NCBI RefSeq assembly: GCF_000719475.1
Contig: NZ_JOGO01000017.1
Coordinates: 31,879-95,878 of the forward strand
Reading direction: 5' to 3'
Length of the DNA stretch: 64,000 nt
Source: Streptomyces sp. NRRL F-5630
GTDB taxonomy: Bacteria > Actinomycetota > Actinomycetes > Streptomycetales > Streptomycetaceae
Shown here: piece after piece, positions 26,800 through 36,458 of the stretch
Layout: every line of letters starts with the position of its first letter
Position numbering within the stretch: position 1 is the stretch's first letter
The notes under the pieces: generated by a model
The model's input: the letters and a program-made list of their open reading frames with translations, nothing else
Databases searched by the model: none
Told to the model about the DNA's origin: nothing
Translations under genes and position numbers: made by a program

Positions 26800-27423
26800 T
26801 CAGCCGACGTGGAGGCGGTGGCGCAGGCGCAGCGCGGTGGCGATCTCGGTGAGGCCGACCGCGAGCAGCCAGATCCCCGCCACGAGGAGGAGGGCCCACG
26901 CTGAGGCGAAGGGCGAGACGACGAGGACGGCCCCGGCGAGCGCGGCGAGCACCCCGAGCAGGAGTTGCCAGCCGCGCGCCGGACTCGCGGGCTCGGCGAG
27001 CGCGGCGACCACCTGGGTGAGCCCGCGGAAGAGCCACCCGATGCCGATCCACAGCGCGAGCAGCAGTACGGACTGGGTGGCGCTCCGGAAGCAGAAGAGC
27101 CCGAGCAGTACGGAGAGAGCCCCGCTCACGAAACCGAGCACGCGCATCCCCGCCGCGGTGTGCGTCCCGCTCGCCGCCACCAGTTGCACCACCCCGCTGA
27201 CCAGCAGGTACACGCCGAAGAGCACCCCCGCGACGCGCAGCGAGGAGCCGGGCCACACCAGGACGAGCACCCCCAGCACGACGGCGGCGAGCCCCGCGAG
27301 CAGCACCACCCACCAGGCGGCGCGGGCGAGCCTGCGCAGGGGGTCGGGCACCTCGTCGCGCCCGGGCCCCGGACGGGGCGGCGGCATGGCACCGGGAGAC
27401 GGAGACGGCTCGGCGTGACTCAT
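26800..27423 (-). CDS. HdeD/DUF308-family membrane protein
   Basis: 207 residues from the ATG at 27423. Six membrane helices are visible, arranged as the family's repeated pairs (WWVVLLAGLAAVVLGVLVLV, VLFGVYLLVSGVVQLVAAS, VLGFVSGALSVLLGLFCF, VLLLALWIGIGWLFRGLTQV and two more). The N-terminal 40 residues are Pro-rich and cytoplasmic. HdeD relatives are linked to acid and envelope stress, but function is unproven. It converges on the STAS gene with an eight-base gap. Confidence 0.88.
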   Translation of the reverse strand: MSHAEPSPSPGAMPPPRPGPGRDEVPDPLRRLARAAWWVVLLAGLAAVVLGVLVLVWPGSSLRVAGVLFGVYLLVSGVVQLVAASGTHTAAGMRVLGFVSGALSVLLGLFCFRSATQSVLLLALWIGIGWLFRGLTQVVAALAEPASPARGWQLLLGVLAALAGAVLVVSPFASAWALLLVAGIWLLAVGLTEIATALRLRHRLHVG

Positions 27424-27677
27424 GCCCCCACTGTGGGCACGGGCGAAGGGGCGCGCCACCGGAGCGGGCGGCGGGGCGAAGGGGTCGTACGAGGGGGGCG
27501 GGTCCCGGGCGGCAGAAGGGGCGCCGGTCTCGCGCGACCGGGGCGGGTGGCGGGGGCCGGCCGGGCCCCGTCGTCCGCCCCCCGGACGGGTTCGTACCCA
27601 GCCCCGACCGGGCGCCGCCCGCGCCCGTCATCCGCCCCCCGACCAGGCCCCGTCCCCGTCCGTCACCCGCTCCCGGC

Positions 27678-28760
27678 TCAGCTCTGTTCCGCGCCCCCGT
27701 CCCCGGTCACTTCCGTCACCTCGGCCGGGCGCACGCCCGCCTTGTCGGCCACTCCCAGCGCGAGGACCGCCGTGCTCGCGAGCAGCGTCCCTTTCCGGCC
27801 GACCGACCGGTCCTCGGTCAGGTACGTGCGGGAGCCGAGGAAGCGGAGATCCTTGTCGAAGACCCACTCCGAGCGCTCGGCGTGCTTCTTGTCCTCGCGG
27901 GCGATGCCGATCCCCGTGCGGCCCTTGCCGTCGTGCGCGTCCGGCGCCGTGACGACGCCGGGGATGCGGGCGGCGGCGCGGTAGAGCGCGGCGGCGGTCC
28001 TCGGCGGGAGGAGCCCGGAGGCGAGGTTGCCGATCCGCTCGAAGACGGCCTGGTCCCGCGACCGCCCCTGTTCCGGCGTCTTGGCGTAGAGGTACGTCAG
28101 GAGGGCGTCGGGATCGGTGGGGAGCGCCGCGAGCCACTCGTAGGTGGGCCGGTCGATGCCCACGGGAGTGCCGCCCTCGTCGCCGAGGAACGCGTTGTTC
28201 CAGTACGTCTCGCCGTCCTCGCGGAGGAGGGCGATGTGCCGCACGCGGCCCGGGTCCTGCGTGGCCCAGGACTCGCGCACGACCGGCGGGCCCATGACCG
28301 CCTTGCCGCTCGTCTCGTCCGCGCCCCGCTCCTGGCTCTTCACGTACACGAACTGGTCGTCGCGCACGCTCAGGGGCCGGCCGTCCAGCGCGGCGTCCGA
28401 GATGCGGCCGAGCAGGGCGCTCGCCTGCCGCGCGTGGGCGCTGCCGCCCGCCCGGGTCGTCCCCGTGCCGCCGCCGTGGTCCTCGCCGCCCCGGGTGAGC
28501 CCGGCGGTGAGGGTGCCCGCGAGGGCGAGGGCGGCGACGGGGGCCACGAAGGCGGGGCGCAGGACGCGCCGCCGGGCGGGGGCCGGAGCCGTCTCCGCCG
28601 CGCGCACCGTGTCGTCGTCGATCTGTCGCATGAGTCGTTCCTTGTGGTGGAGCTTTCGCTCGGGCGCGAGGTCCCACTCGGGCGGGGGCGGCAGGAGCCG
28701 GGCCACTTCGTCGGCCTCGTTCCTGTCCGCTCCGGTCCGGGACGGGTGGGTGTCGGTCAT
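27678..28760 (-). CDS. CU044_5270-type membrane-anchored protein paired with an ECF sigma factor
   Basis: 360 residues, ATG at 28760 with GGAGGAG upstream inside the sigma gene. A cytoplasmic N-terminus (about 1-65) contains RLLPPPPEWDLAPERKLHHK, a pattern of this actinobacterial family. One membrane helix (AFVAPVAALALAGTLTAGL) lies at about 68-86, followed by an extracytoplasmic domain to the end. Overlap with the sigma-factor stop (ATGA) implies translational coupling. It may act as an anti-sigma-like partner, but no zinc-binding anti-sigma motif is visible. Confidence 0.8.
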   Translation of the reverse strand: MTDTHPSRTGADRNEADEVARLLPPPPEWDLAPERKLHHKERLMRQIDDDTVRAAETAPAPARRRVLRPAFVAPVAALALAGTLTAGLTRGGEDHGGGTGTTRAGGSAHARQASALLGRISDAALDGRPLSVRDDQFVYVKSQERGADETSGKAVMGPPVVRESWATQDPGRVRHIALLREDGETYWNNAFLGDEGGTPVGIDRPTYEWLAALPTDPDALLTYLYAKTPEQGRSRDQAVFERIGNLASGLLPPRTAAALYRAAARIPGVVTAPDAHDGKGRTGIGIAREDKKHAERSEWVFDKDLRFLGSRTYLTEDRSVGRKGTLLASTAVLALGVADKAGVRPAEVTEVTGDGGAEQS

Positions 28761-29518
28761 CGGTTCTCCTCCCGCACGGGCAGGGCCACGGACGCGGCCC
28801 TGCCCTGTACCTCTCCGGTCCCGGGTCCCGGTTCCGTTGTCTCTTTCGCGGCGGAACCGCCGTCTCCGGTCCGCACGGGCCCGCCGTCTCCGGTCCACAC
28901 GGGCTCGTCGTCTCCCGGCCGCACGGGACCGAGTTCCGCCACGTCCGCGCCGCCCGGCTCTCCGGTGCCCGCCTCGCTCAGCTTCAGGAGCCGTGCCCGC
29001 GCCCGCGAGAGCCGCGACCGTACGGTGCCGACCGGGATGCCGAGGGCCTCGGCGGCCTCCGCGTAGTCGAGCCCCGACCACACGCAGAGCGTCAGCACCT
29101 CGCGCTCCTTGCGCCGCAGCCGGTGGAGGGCCGCGTGCACGGCGGCGAGGCGGCGCGCGTCGTCGATGCGGCCCGCCGTCTCGGGGGCGAAGTCGGGGAC
29201 GTGCGGCGGGGGCGCGCTGCGCGCGAGGAAGGCGAGCTTGCGGCGCCGGGAGCGGTTGCTGTTCTCGGCCTTGTGCGTCGCGATGACGAGGAGCCAGGGT
29301 CTGAGCGAGCCGCCGTCCGGCTCGACGCGTTCGCGGGTGCGCCACGCCGTCAGGAAGGTCTCGGCGGTGACGTCGTCGGCCGCCGACCAGTCGCCGGTGA
29401 GGCGCAGGGCGTGGTTGTAGACGGCGCGCGCGTGGTCCTCGTACAGCTCGGTGAATGCCCGGCGGTCTCCGGCCCGTACGCCTCGGCGCAGAGCACCCGC
29501 CTCTTCTGTGTCCCTCAC
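28757..29518 (-). CDS. ECF-type RNA polymerase sigma factor
   Basis: 253 residues from the GTG at 29518 (GGAGAG eight bases upstream). Sigma region 2 is AFTELYEDHARAVYNHALRL ... DDVTAETFLTAWRTRERV. Region 4 is REVLTLCVWSGLDYAEAAEA then LGIPVGTVRSRLSRARARLL. A C-terminal tail of about 70 residues is Gly/Asp/Thr-rich with a repeated TGDGGPVRTGDGG pattern and is probably disordered. The membrane protein gene overlaps its stop and is the likely regulator. The ribosome site is within a region upstream of a separate operon. Confidence 0.92.
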   Translation of the reverse strand: MRDTEEAGALRRGVRAGDRRAFTELYEDHARAVYNHALRLTGDWSAADDVTAETFLTAWRTRERVEPDGGSLRPWLLVIATHKAENSNRSRRRKLAFLARSAPPPHVPDFAPETAGRIDDARRLAAVHAALHRLRRKEREVLTLCVWSGLDYAEAAEALGIPVGTVRSRLSRARARLLKLSEAGTGEPGGADVAELGPVRPGDDEPVWTGDGGPVRTGDGGSAAKETTEPGPGTGEVQGRAASVALPVREENR

Positions 29519-29676
29519 ACCAGGTTCTCTCCGCACCCCGCGCCGGGTTCCGGTGACGTGCGCCACACGCGGGGGCGCCGGGCGGCGGGAGCCACCCCGG
29601 CTCGCCCCCGCCCGGTCCGCCGGCGGCTCACCCGCCACGCGAGCCCCAGGTGCCTGGTGCCCCCGCGCCCGGGACC

Positions 29677-30270
29677 CTACCGGGGTGCTGCCGTGCGCCC
29701 GGGGGCGGTGGGCGCGGTACGGGCCGGACGGTCCGTCTTCGCCGCTCCCGTCCGCTCTCCGCTCCCCCGCCGCGACGCCGTCAGGAGCGCCGCGGCGAGG
29801 GTGCAGGCCGTGAGGGCCGAGGGGGCCGCCACGAGGGGCGTGACGCCGATCGCCCCGCGCGCGTGGGCCCAGATCAGCGCCACGCCCGCCCCCGTCGCCG
29901 CGGTCAGGCCGGTGGCGATGACGGCGCCCACGACGCGGTGCGGCGCACGCCGGGCGTCCGGGTGCGCGTCGAGCGCCGCCCAGTACGCCGCGTGCTCGCG
30001 CGCCTCGCCCCTGGCCCGTCCCCACGCCGCGAGCCGCAGCGCGGCGCAGGCGAGCACCCCGGCGCCCGCCACCGCGAGCGGCGCCCCCGTCAGGAGCAGC
30101 ACCGCCGCGAGTCCCGCCGTGCCCCAGCCGCTCAGGCACGCCAGGGCGGCGAGGCGCCGGGAGACGGGACGGTCCGCACCGGCCCGCAGATCGACGAGGG
30201 CCGGTACGTACCAGACGCAGCCCGATGCCGTGAGGACGCCCAGCGCCAGGGCGGGCACGACGGCGCTCAC
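29677..30270 (-). CDS. Small membrane protein coupled to ctaD paralogue
   Basis: 197 residues, GTG start at 30270 overlapping the ctaD stop (GTGA). About five hydrophobic segments are visible ([78 protein letters not shown]). No family is recognised; it does not resemble CtaE or CtaF. Strict coupling to a stand-alone subunit I suggests a role in assembly or stability of that oxidase. Confidence 0.7.
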   Translation of the reverse strand: MSAVVPALALGVLTASGCVWYVPALVDLRAGADRPVSRRLAALACLSGWGTAGLAAVLLLTGAPLAVAGAGVLACAALRLAAWGRARGEAREHAAYWAALDAHPDARRAPHRVVGAVIATGLTAATGAGVALIWAHARGAIGVTPLVAAPSALTACTLAAALLTASRRGSGERTGAAKTDRPARTAPTAPGRTAAPR

Positions 30271-32048
30271 CGGGCCGCCCCCGCTGCCGCCGACGCCACG
30301 GCGTTCTCGCGCCGGTCCCGCGCGGCGATGTCCGGGTGGTGCAGGTCGAAGGCCGGGGACTCGCTGCGGATACGGGGCAGCTTCACGAAGTTGTGGCGCG
30401 GCGGCGGGCAGGAGGTCGCCCACTCCAGCGAGCGGCCGAAGCCCCACGGGTCGTCCGTCTCGATCCTCTTCCCGTACTTCGCGGTCTTCCAGACGTTGTA
30501 GAAGAACGGAAGGAACGACAGACCGAGCAGGAACGATCCGATGGTGGACACGGTGTTGAGGGCCGTGAAGCCGTCCGCCGCCAGGTAGTCCGCGTACCGC
30601 CTCGGCATCCCCTCCGCGCCCAGCCAGTGCTGCACGAGGAACGTCGCGTGGAAACCGGCCGTGAGCGTCCAGAAGGTCACTTTCCCGAGCCGTTCGTCGA
30701 GCATCTTCCCCGTGAACTTGGGCCACCAGAAGTGGAATCCGGCGAACATCGCGTACACCACCGTGCCGAACAGCGTGTAGTGGAAGTGCGCGACGACGAA
30801 GTACGAGTCCGAGACGTGGAAGTCGAGCGGCGGCGCGGCGAGGATCACGCCGGTCAGGCCACCGAAGACGAAGGTGACGAGGAAGCCCACCGCCCACAGC
30901 ATCGGCGTTTCGAAGGAGAGCGATCCCTTCCACATCGTGCCTATCCAGTTGAAGAACTTGACGCCCGTCGGCACGGCGATGAGGAAGGTCATGAAGGAGA
31001 AGAACGGCAGCAGCACCCCGCCCGTCACGTACATGTGGTGCGCCCACACGGTCACCGAGAGACCGGCGATGGCGATCGTGGCACCGATCAGGCCCACGTA
31101 ACCGAACATCGGCTTGCGCGAGAAGACCGGAATCACCTCGGAAATGATCCCGAAGAAGGGCAGCGCGAGGATGTACACCTCGGGATGGCCGAAGAACCAG
31201 AACAGGTGCTGCCACAGCAGGGCCCCGCCGTTCGCCGCGTCGAAGACGTGCGAGCCGAACTTGCGGTCGCATTCGAGCGCGAAGAGCGCGGCGGCGAGCA
31301 CCGGGAACACGAGGAGGACAAGGACCGCCGTGAGCAGCACGTTCCACGTGAAGATCGGCATCCGGAACATCGTCAGGCCGGGCGCGCGCATGCACACGAT
31401 CGTCGTGACGAAGTTGACCGCGCCCGCGATCGAGCCGAAGCCCGAGAGCGCGACGCCCATGATCCACAGGTCCGCGCCGAGACCGGGCGAGTGGGTGGCG
31501 TCGGAGAGCGGCGCGTAGAGGAACCAGCCGAAGTCGGCCGCACCACCGGGCGTCAGGAAGCCACCGGCCGCGATCAGCGAGCCGCACAGGAAGAGCCAGA
31601 AGGCGAGCATGTTCAGTCGCGGGAAGGCGACATCGGGCGCGCCGATCTGGAGCGGCATGATCCAGTTCGCGAAGCCGGTGAAGAGCGGCATCGCGAAGAG
31701 CAGCAGCATGACCGAACCGTGCATCGTGAACGCCTGGTTGAACTGCTCGTTCGACAGGATCTGCATCCCGGGGCGGGCGAGTTCGGCGCGCATCACGAGG
31801 GCGAGCACCCCGCCGACGACGAAGAAGAAGAAGGCGGAGATCAGGTAGAGCGTGCCGATCTGCTTGTGATCGGTCGTGGTGAGCCAGGCGATCCAGCCCG
31901 GTCGAGCCGGGGCCGGGGCGACCGCCACCGTGCCACCGGCCTCCACCCCCGGTGGCGGCGCCCCGGCCGTACCCGTGCCCCCGGCGGCCCGTTCCCGCCG
32001 TTCCCCGGTCCGCTGCCGCGCGTCCTGTCGTGTGCCGCGCTGCCGCAT
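30267..32048 (-). CDS. ctaD: Cytochrome c oxidase subunit I (aa3-type), stand-alone copy
   Basis: 593 residues from ATG at 32048, with GAGG eight bases upstream; a GTG at 32066 is possible. Twelve membrane helices. Haem a ligand His in [12 protein letters not shown], CuB His and cross-linked Tyr in [14 protein letters not shown], the CuB pair in [12 protein letters not shown], and haem a3/a ligands in [11 protein letters not shown] are all present. The N-terminal Ala/Pro-rich extension of about 45 residues is not typical of the housekeeping copy. No subunit II, III or CtaF gene is adjacent, so this is an extra paralogue that must borrow partners. The GAF kinase and response regulator next door hint at redox or oxygen control. 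Confidence 0.95.
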   Translation of the reverse strand: MRQRGTRQDARQRTGERRERAAGGTGTAGAPPPGVEAGGTVAVAPAPARPGWIAWLTTTDHKQIGTLYLISAFFFFVVGGVLALVMRAELARPGMQILSNEQFNQAFTMHGSVMLLLFAMPLFTGFANWIMPLQIGAPDVAFPRLNMLAFWLFLCGSLIAAGGFLTPGGAADFGWFLYAPLSDATHSPGLGADLWIMGVALSGFGSIAGAVNFVTTIVCMRAPGLTMFRMPIFTWNVLLTAVLVLLVFPVLAAALFALECDRKFGSHVFDAANGGALLWQHLFWFFGHPEVYILALPFFGIISEVIPVFSRKPMFGYVGLIGATIAIAGLSVTVWAHHMYVTGGVLLPFFSFMTFLIAVPTGVKFFNWIGTMWKGSLSFETPMLWAVGFLVTFVFGGLTGVILAAPPLDFHVSDSYFVVAHFHYTLFGTVVYAMFAGFHFWWPKFTGKMLDERLGKVTFWTLTAGFHATFLVQHWLGAEGMPRRYADYLAADGFTALNTVSTIGSFLLGLSFLPFFYNVWKTAKYGKRIETDDPWGFGRSLEWATSCPPPRHNFVKLPRIRSESPAFDLHHPDIAARDRRENAVASAAAGAAR

Positions 32049-32380
32049 GTCATGTGCCTCGTCCACCGGACGGCGACCTTCCTTCCGCGAGCTGGTACGG
32101 CCGGAGGGCCCACCCGCAGGGAGAGAGTGCGGTACTCCTCCGGCCGCCCCACATGATCAGCGGCGGCGGAAGCCCGGCGGCAGGGCCGAGCGGGCCCTGT
32201 GCGGCGGGCGGTTCCGGGCCGGTCGGCGAGGCACCGGGGCCGGTCGGCGCCGGGCGTTGAGGCCGTTCGGCGGGTGGTACGGGGCCGGTCGGCCCCGGCC
32301 GTACGGGGCCGCCCGCCGTGCCCGCGCGGGGCCGCTCGGCCTCTCGTCAGGGGTCCGGGGGTGCCGCGTACGGTACGGGC
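32049..32380. other. Divergent promoter region of ctaD and the sensor kinase
   Basis: About 330 bases with no supported gene. Repeated GGCCGG(T/A)-type and TACGGGG elements give weak internal repetition. It must hold both promoters, but no -10/-35 pair is clear. Confidence 0.4.
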
Positions 32381-34231
32381 ATGAGCGAGCCGCGCGAGAC
32401 CAGCCCCGCCACCGCCGGGAGCACCCGGGGAAGCGGCCCGGCCGGCCGCTGCCCGTTCCCGCACGGCGAGCCGCCCCGTACCGGCGAGGCGGGCGGACGG
32501 CCCCGCCCGCCCGGGGACGGCATCCCGCCCCGTACCGCCACGGGGGCCGCCCCGCCCCATACGACCGCGAGCACCGCCCCGCCCCGTCATGCCGCCCCCG
32601 CCCTCGACATCCCCGACCGTATGCACGCCCTGCTCACCGCCGTGATGGACCTCGGGCGGGACCTCGACCTGCCGCAGGTGCTGCGGAGCATCGTGGAGGC
32701 GGCCGTGACGCTCACCGAGGCGCGGTACGGCGCGCTCGGCGTCATCGGTGACGACGGCACCGGGCTCTCGCAGTTCGTGACGGTGGGGCTCGACGCGGAG
32801 GTGGAGGCGCGGATCGGCCCGGCGCCGTGCGGGCAGGGCATTCTCGGCGAGCTGATCAGTCACCCGGCGCCGCTGCGCCTCGACAACCTGACCGCGCACC
32901 CGAGCAGTTACGGCTTCCCCGCGCACCATCCGCCGATGCGGACCTTCCTCGGCGCCCCCGTCCGCATCCGCGACGAGGTCTTCGGGAACATCTACCTCAC
33001 CGAGAAGCGCGGCGGCGGCTCCTTCGACGCCGACGACGAGGCCGTCCTCACGACGCTCTCGATCGCGGCGGGCGTCGCGATCGACAACGCGCGCCTGTAC
33101 GAGGAGAGCCGCCGCCGCGAGCACCGCCTCGAAGCCCTCGGCGAGATCACCCGCGCGCTCCTCGCGGGCACCGGCACCGACGAGGTGCTGCGGATCATCG
33201 CGCGCCGCGCGATGGAGGTCGCGGACGCCGACCTCGCCGCCGTCCTGCTCCCCACCGGCTCCGGGGATCTCGTCGTGCGGGTCGCGCACGGCGAGGGCGC
33301 GGAGGCGGTACGCGGCGCGGTCCTCCCGCTCGGGGGCTCGCTGTCGGGGCTCGCCGCGGCCGGGCGGGCACCGGTGGTGACGACGGACGTCCGGGTGGAC
33401 GCGCGCGCCCTGCCGCTCGCCGGAACGGAGCACGGGCCCGTCGTCGCCGTGCCACTGTCCGTGGACACGGCGGTGCGGGGGGCGCTGCGGCTGAGCCGCC
33501 GCACCGGCAGGCAGGGCTTCGCGGCGGCCGAGACGTCACTCATCGACGGCTTCGCCGACCAGGCGGCGATCGCGCTCGAACTGGCCCGCAGGCGGGAGGA
33601 GTCGGAGGAACTGGCCATGCTCCAGGACCGCGACCGCATCGCGCGCGACCTGCACGACGTCGCCATACAGCGCCTCTTCGCGACCGGCATGACGCTCCAG
33701 AGCGCGACACGCTCGATCGCGGACCCGACGGCCTCCGAGCGGGTCGGGCGCGCGGTCGACGACCTGGACGCGACGATCCAGATCATCCGCTCGACGATCC
33801 ATCAGCTCCGTACGAGCGACGACGACCGGGGCGGCCCCGCGCTGCGCCGCCGCCTCGCAGAGACGGTACAGCTCGCGGCCCAACACCTGGGCTTCCAGCC
33901 CTCGTTGCGGATAGCGGGTCCCGTGGACAGCACGGTGCCCGAGGAGTTGCGCGACCATGTGCTCGCGGTCGCGGCGGAGGCGCTGAGCAACACGGCGCGG
34001 CACGCCCGGGCGCACCACGTGGACATCGAGTTGGCCGTCCCGGAGGGCACGGACCACGTGGTCCTCACGGTGACGGACGACGGCGCGGGCCTCGGCCCGG
34101 CCCGCCCGACCGGGGGCCTGCTCAACATGGGCTCGCGCGCGGAACAGTGCGGGGGAAGCTTCCGCGTCGACGCGGGACCCGGGGGCCGGGGGACGCGGAT
34201 CACGTGGACGGCGCCGATGGCGGGGACGTGA
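32381..34231 (+). CDS. Two-GAF sensor histidine kinase, DevS/NarX-like
   Basis: 616 residues from the ATG at 32381. A disordered Pro-rich leader (1-70) is followed by GAF domain 1 at about 80-225 (LTEARYGALGVIGDDGTGLS, ..PCGQGILGELI..) and GAF domain 2 at about 240-395. A HisKA_3 segment carries the phospho-acceptor His425 in RDRIARDLHDVAIQRLFATG. The ATPase has AAEALSNTARHARAHHVDIE and VTDDGAGL. Architecture and order match DevS/DosT hypoxia and redox kinases; the haem-binding His cannot be confirmed by eye. It converges on a NarL-type regulator gene, its probable partner. Confidence 0.9.
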   Translation: MSEPRETSPATAGSTRGSGPAGRCPFPHGEPPRTGEAGGRPRPPGDGIPPRTATGAAPPHTTASTAPPRHAAPALDIPDRMHALLTAVMDLGRDLDLPQVLRSIVEAAVTLTEARYGALGVIGDDGTGLSQFVTVGLDAEVEARIGPAPCGQGILGELISHPAPLRLDNLTAHPSSYGFPAHHPPMRTFLGAPVRIRDEVFGNIYLTEKRGGGSFDADDEAVLTTLSIAAGVAIDNARLYEESRRREHRLEALGEITRALLAGTGTDEVLRIIARRAMEVADADLAAVLLPTGSGDLVVRVAHGEGAEAVRGAVLPLGGSLSGLAAAGRAPVVTTDVRVDARALPLAGTEHGPVVAVPLSVDTAVRGALRLSRRTGRQGFAAAETSLIDGFADQAAIALELARRREESEELAMLQDRDRIARDLHDVAIQRLFATGMTLQSATRSIADPTASERVGRAVDDLDATIQIIRSTIHQLRTSDDDRGGPALRRRLAETVQLAAQHLGFQPSLRIAGPVDSTVPEELRDHVLAVAAEALSNTARHARAHHVDIELAVPEGTDHVVLTVTDDGAGLGPARPTGGLLNMGSRAEQCGGSFRVDAGPGGRGTRITWTAPMAGT

Positions 34232-34441
34232 ACCCGGCGCCGAGCGCCACGGGCCACATGGCCCCCCGGCCCTCCCGGCCCAGGCCCTCAGCTCCCTTCC
34301 CGTCCAGCCCTCGGCGGCCCCTCCCGGCTCAGCCCTCGGCGTGCTCGGCGGAGGGGAGGCGGTCGGGAACGAGAGGCAGGGGACGGGAGTCGCCCGGAAA
34401 CGGCGGCCAGCTCTGAACCTCAGCCTTCGGGGAGAGGACAG

Positions 34442-35194
34442 TCACGCCGTCGGGCGCCCCGCGTCCGTTCCGCGCAGCCGCTCCGCGAGCATCGCCGCCT
34501 GTATCCGCCGCCCGACGCCGAGCTTGCCGAGGATCGACGAGACCCGGTTCTTGACGGTCTTCTCGGCGAGGTAGAGCCGTTCGGCGATCTGCCGGTTGGT
34601 GAGGCCGAGCCCGATGAGGTCGAGGATCTCCAGCTCGCGCGGCGAGAGCCGGTCGAGTTCGCCGGGCAGGGCGCGGCTCGGCGCGGGCTTCTCGGGCTCG
34701 GGCTCGCGGATGCGGGCCATGACGCGGCTCGTCATCCGGGGGTCGAGCAGCGACGTGCCGGTGGCGACGGTACGGACCGCGTGGAGCAGGTCGGAGCCGT
34801 TGATCTGCTTGAGCACGTAGCCCGCCGCGCCCGCCATGATCGCGTCGAAGAGCGCCTCGTCGTCATCGAAGGACGTGAGCATGAGGCATGCCAGGCCCGG
34901 CAGTTCGGCCCGCAGCTCGCGGCACACCTCGACGCCCTCGTGGTCGCCGCCGGTCGCGCTGCCGAGCCGTACGTCGAGCACGGCGACATCGGGCCGCGTC
35001 GCGGGCACGCGCGCGAGCGCCTCCCGCGCGTTGGCCGCCTCGCCGACCACGACGATGTCCGGCTCCGCCTCCAGCAGATCGCGCAGCCCCCGCCGGACGA
35101 CCTCGTGGTCGTCGAGCAGGAACACGCGGACGGGAGCGGCGGGCGCGGTGCCGGGCCCGGTCGCGCCGGGGCGAGTCGGCGGCACGGCGCTCAC
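34442..35194 (-). CDS. NarL/DevR-type response regulator
   Basis: 250 residues from the GTG at 35194; the ORF extends upstream to 35410 but that part is low complexity. The receiver domain has VRVFLLDDHEVVRRGLRDLL, phospho-acceptor Asp74 in VAVLDVRLG, and the Lys in GYVLKQING. A linker of about 30 residues is followed by the LuxR-type HTH (LSPRELEILDLIGLGLTNRQ, then RLYLAEKTVKNRVSSILGKL). It converges on the GAF kinase gene and is its likely partner. The pair probably controls redox or dormancy genes, perhaps including the nearby ctaD. Confidence 0.92.
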   Translation of the reverse strand: MSAVPPTRPGATGPGTAPAAPVRVFLLDDHEVVRRGLRDLLEAEPDIVVVGEAANAREALARVPATRPDVAVLDVRLGSATGGDHEGVEVCRELRAELPGLACLMLTSFDDDEALFDAIMAGAAGYVLKQINGSDLLHAVRTVATGTSLLDPRMTSRVMARIREPEPEKPAPSRALPGELDRLSPRELEILDLIGLGLTNRQIAERLYLAEKTVKNRVSSILGKLGVGRRIQAAMLAERLRGTDAGRPTA

Positions 35195-35497
35195 GAGCGG
35201 GTCCGGGGGGCGCGGGCAGATGCGGGGATCATGGCGGGGACTCCGGTACGGGACGGGACGGCCGCCCCGGCCGGCGCGCCCCCGGGGGCGCGCCTCAAGC
35301 GGCACACCCCCAGTATCCCCGCCCCGCTCCCCGCCGTCCGGCCCCGCCCCCAGGGCCGAACGGCCCTCGCGCTCCCTTCTCGTCCCTGATGGACTTCCCT
35401 CGCGTCCCACACGGGCCGCTCCGGACGAGGCCCGGCATTCCCCGGCCCCCGGAGGACCCGTGGGGGACGTCCAACACGGCGCGGAACCGGGTCGCGC

Positions 35498-36040
35498 TCA
35501 GGAGGCGGCCTCGCGCCTGGCGGCCTCGTAACTGGCGGCCTCGCACCTCGCGGCCTCATGCCTCGCGGCCTCGCACTTCGCGGCGTCGCACCTCGCGGCG
35601 GAGGCTTCGTCCTCCCGGCGCAGGTGCTGGCGGAGCAGGCGGGCCAGGTCCTGCATGTGGGCGTACGCGGCGAAGGCGGGCTCCTCGCACGAGGGTGGTG
35701 AGTCGAGCAAGGCGCGGGCCACGTCGGCGGTCTCCTGCGGCACCCCGCCCCCGAGCAACGCCTCGACCTGCTTCCGCAGGAGCCGCGTGTAGTGCGCCAT
35801 GTCCTCACGAGTGGTGGTGCCGAGACGGCAGGCGAGGGCGTCCTCGGCGACGGGGAGCGCGGGAACGGTGGCCGGTTCCTTCCCGTACGTTCCGGGCGCG
35901 GGGAGGCTCCGCACCTCGTCGGGCCCCGCGTTCCACTCGCGCCCGCCGCCGAGCGGCCGCAGCCACCAGTACCGCCCGAGCCGCCCCGTCACGATCGCGA
36001 GCACTTCGCGCCGCACGTCCCACACGACCTCCCCGATCAC
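35498..36040 (-). CDS. Actinomycete-specific hypothetical protein with repetitive tail
   Basis: 180 residues, GTG start at 36040 overlapping the upstream stop (GTGA). The N-terminus VIGEVVWDVRREVLAIVTGR and YWWLRPLGGGREWNA are typical of small conserved proteins found beside Scr1-type regulators. The last 35 residues are a degenerate repeat of Glu/Asp-Ala-Ala-Arg/Ser units with regularly placed Cys, His or Tyr, encoded by a 15-bp tandem DNA repeat. The function is unknown. It forms an operon with the 75-residue protein upstream and is divergent from the Scr1/DUF397 genes. Confidence 0.7.
   Translation of the reverse strand: MIGEVVWDVRREVLAIVTGRLGRYWWLRPLGGGREWNAGPDEVRSLPAPGTYGKEPATVPALPVAEDALACRLGTTTREDMAHYTRLLRKQVEALLGGGVPQETADVARALLDSPPSCEEPAFAAYAHMQDLARLLRQHLRREDEASAARCDAAKCEAARHEAARCEAASYEAARREAAS
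35506..35595. repeat. 15-bp tandem repeat, six copies, inside a coding region
   Basis: Six direct copies of a 15-bp unit with consensus CGGCCTCGCACCTCG lie in frame at the 3' end of the 35498-36040 gene. On the coding strand each encodes a five-residue unit such as CEAAR. Copies differ at a few positions, so copy-number change is plausible. Confidence 0.85.
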
Positions 36041-36264
36041 CGCGCGGCTCCCCGGCAGAGCGCCTCGGCGAGGGCGTGCGCGACGGGTGCGGAGCAGACC
36101 CCCAAGTGCACGAGCGCGTACGGCGCTTCCCCGGCCCACGCCCGCCGCACGTCCATGGCGGGCAACTGAATCCCGGCGGCCGTCAGGGCGGACGCGAGAG
36201 CGTCCCGAGCGGCCATCGCTTCGCCGAGACGGTCGGCGTGTTCCTTCTGGATCTCTTCCGTCAT
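36037..36264 (-). CDS. Small hypothetical protein upstream of the repeat-tailed protein
   Basis: 75 residues from the ATG at 36264 (GGAG eight bases upstream). It reads MTEEIQKEHADRLGEAMAAR at the start, then a helical Ala/Leu-rich body with PYALVHLGVCSAPVAHALAE. No known domain. The stop overlaps the next gene's GTG. Its position, divergent from the Scr1 regulator, is common in Streptomyces genomes, but the function is not known. Confidence 0.65.
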   Translation of the reverse strand: MTEEIQKEHADRLGEAMAARDALASALTAAGIQLPAMDVRRAWAGEAPYALVHLGVCSAPVAHALAEALCRGAAR

Positions 36265-36458
36265 GGCACGTGCTCCTTCGGACCTCGCTCGATATCGGTC
36301 ATCGGCCGTTGCCCGCACGGATCGTGGATTACTGTGCGTGGCCTCGGCATCACGAGGTTCCCCCAGGGGAAGTCAGTGAGAGGCGCCACACGGGCAGGGC
36401 TTCCACCTCGGCAGGCGCAAATTCCACAACCTCCACGCACTCAGGGAAGGAGCCGCCC

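Noticed and set aside
35506..35595. 15-bp tandem repeat considered as a CRISPR-like or origin iteron array
   Set aside because: The units are contiguous without spacers and are in frame with the gene, so they are a coding repeat.
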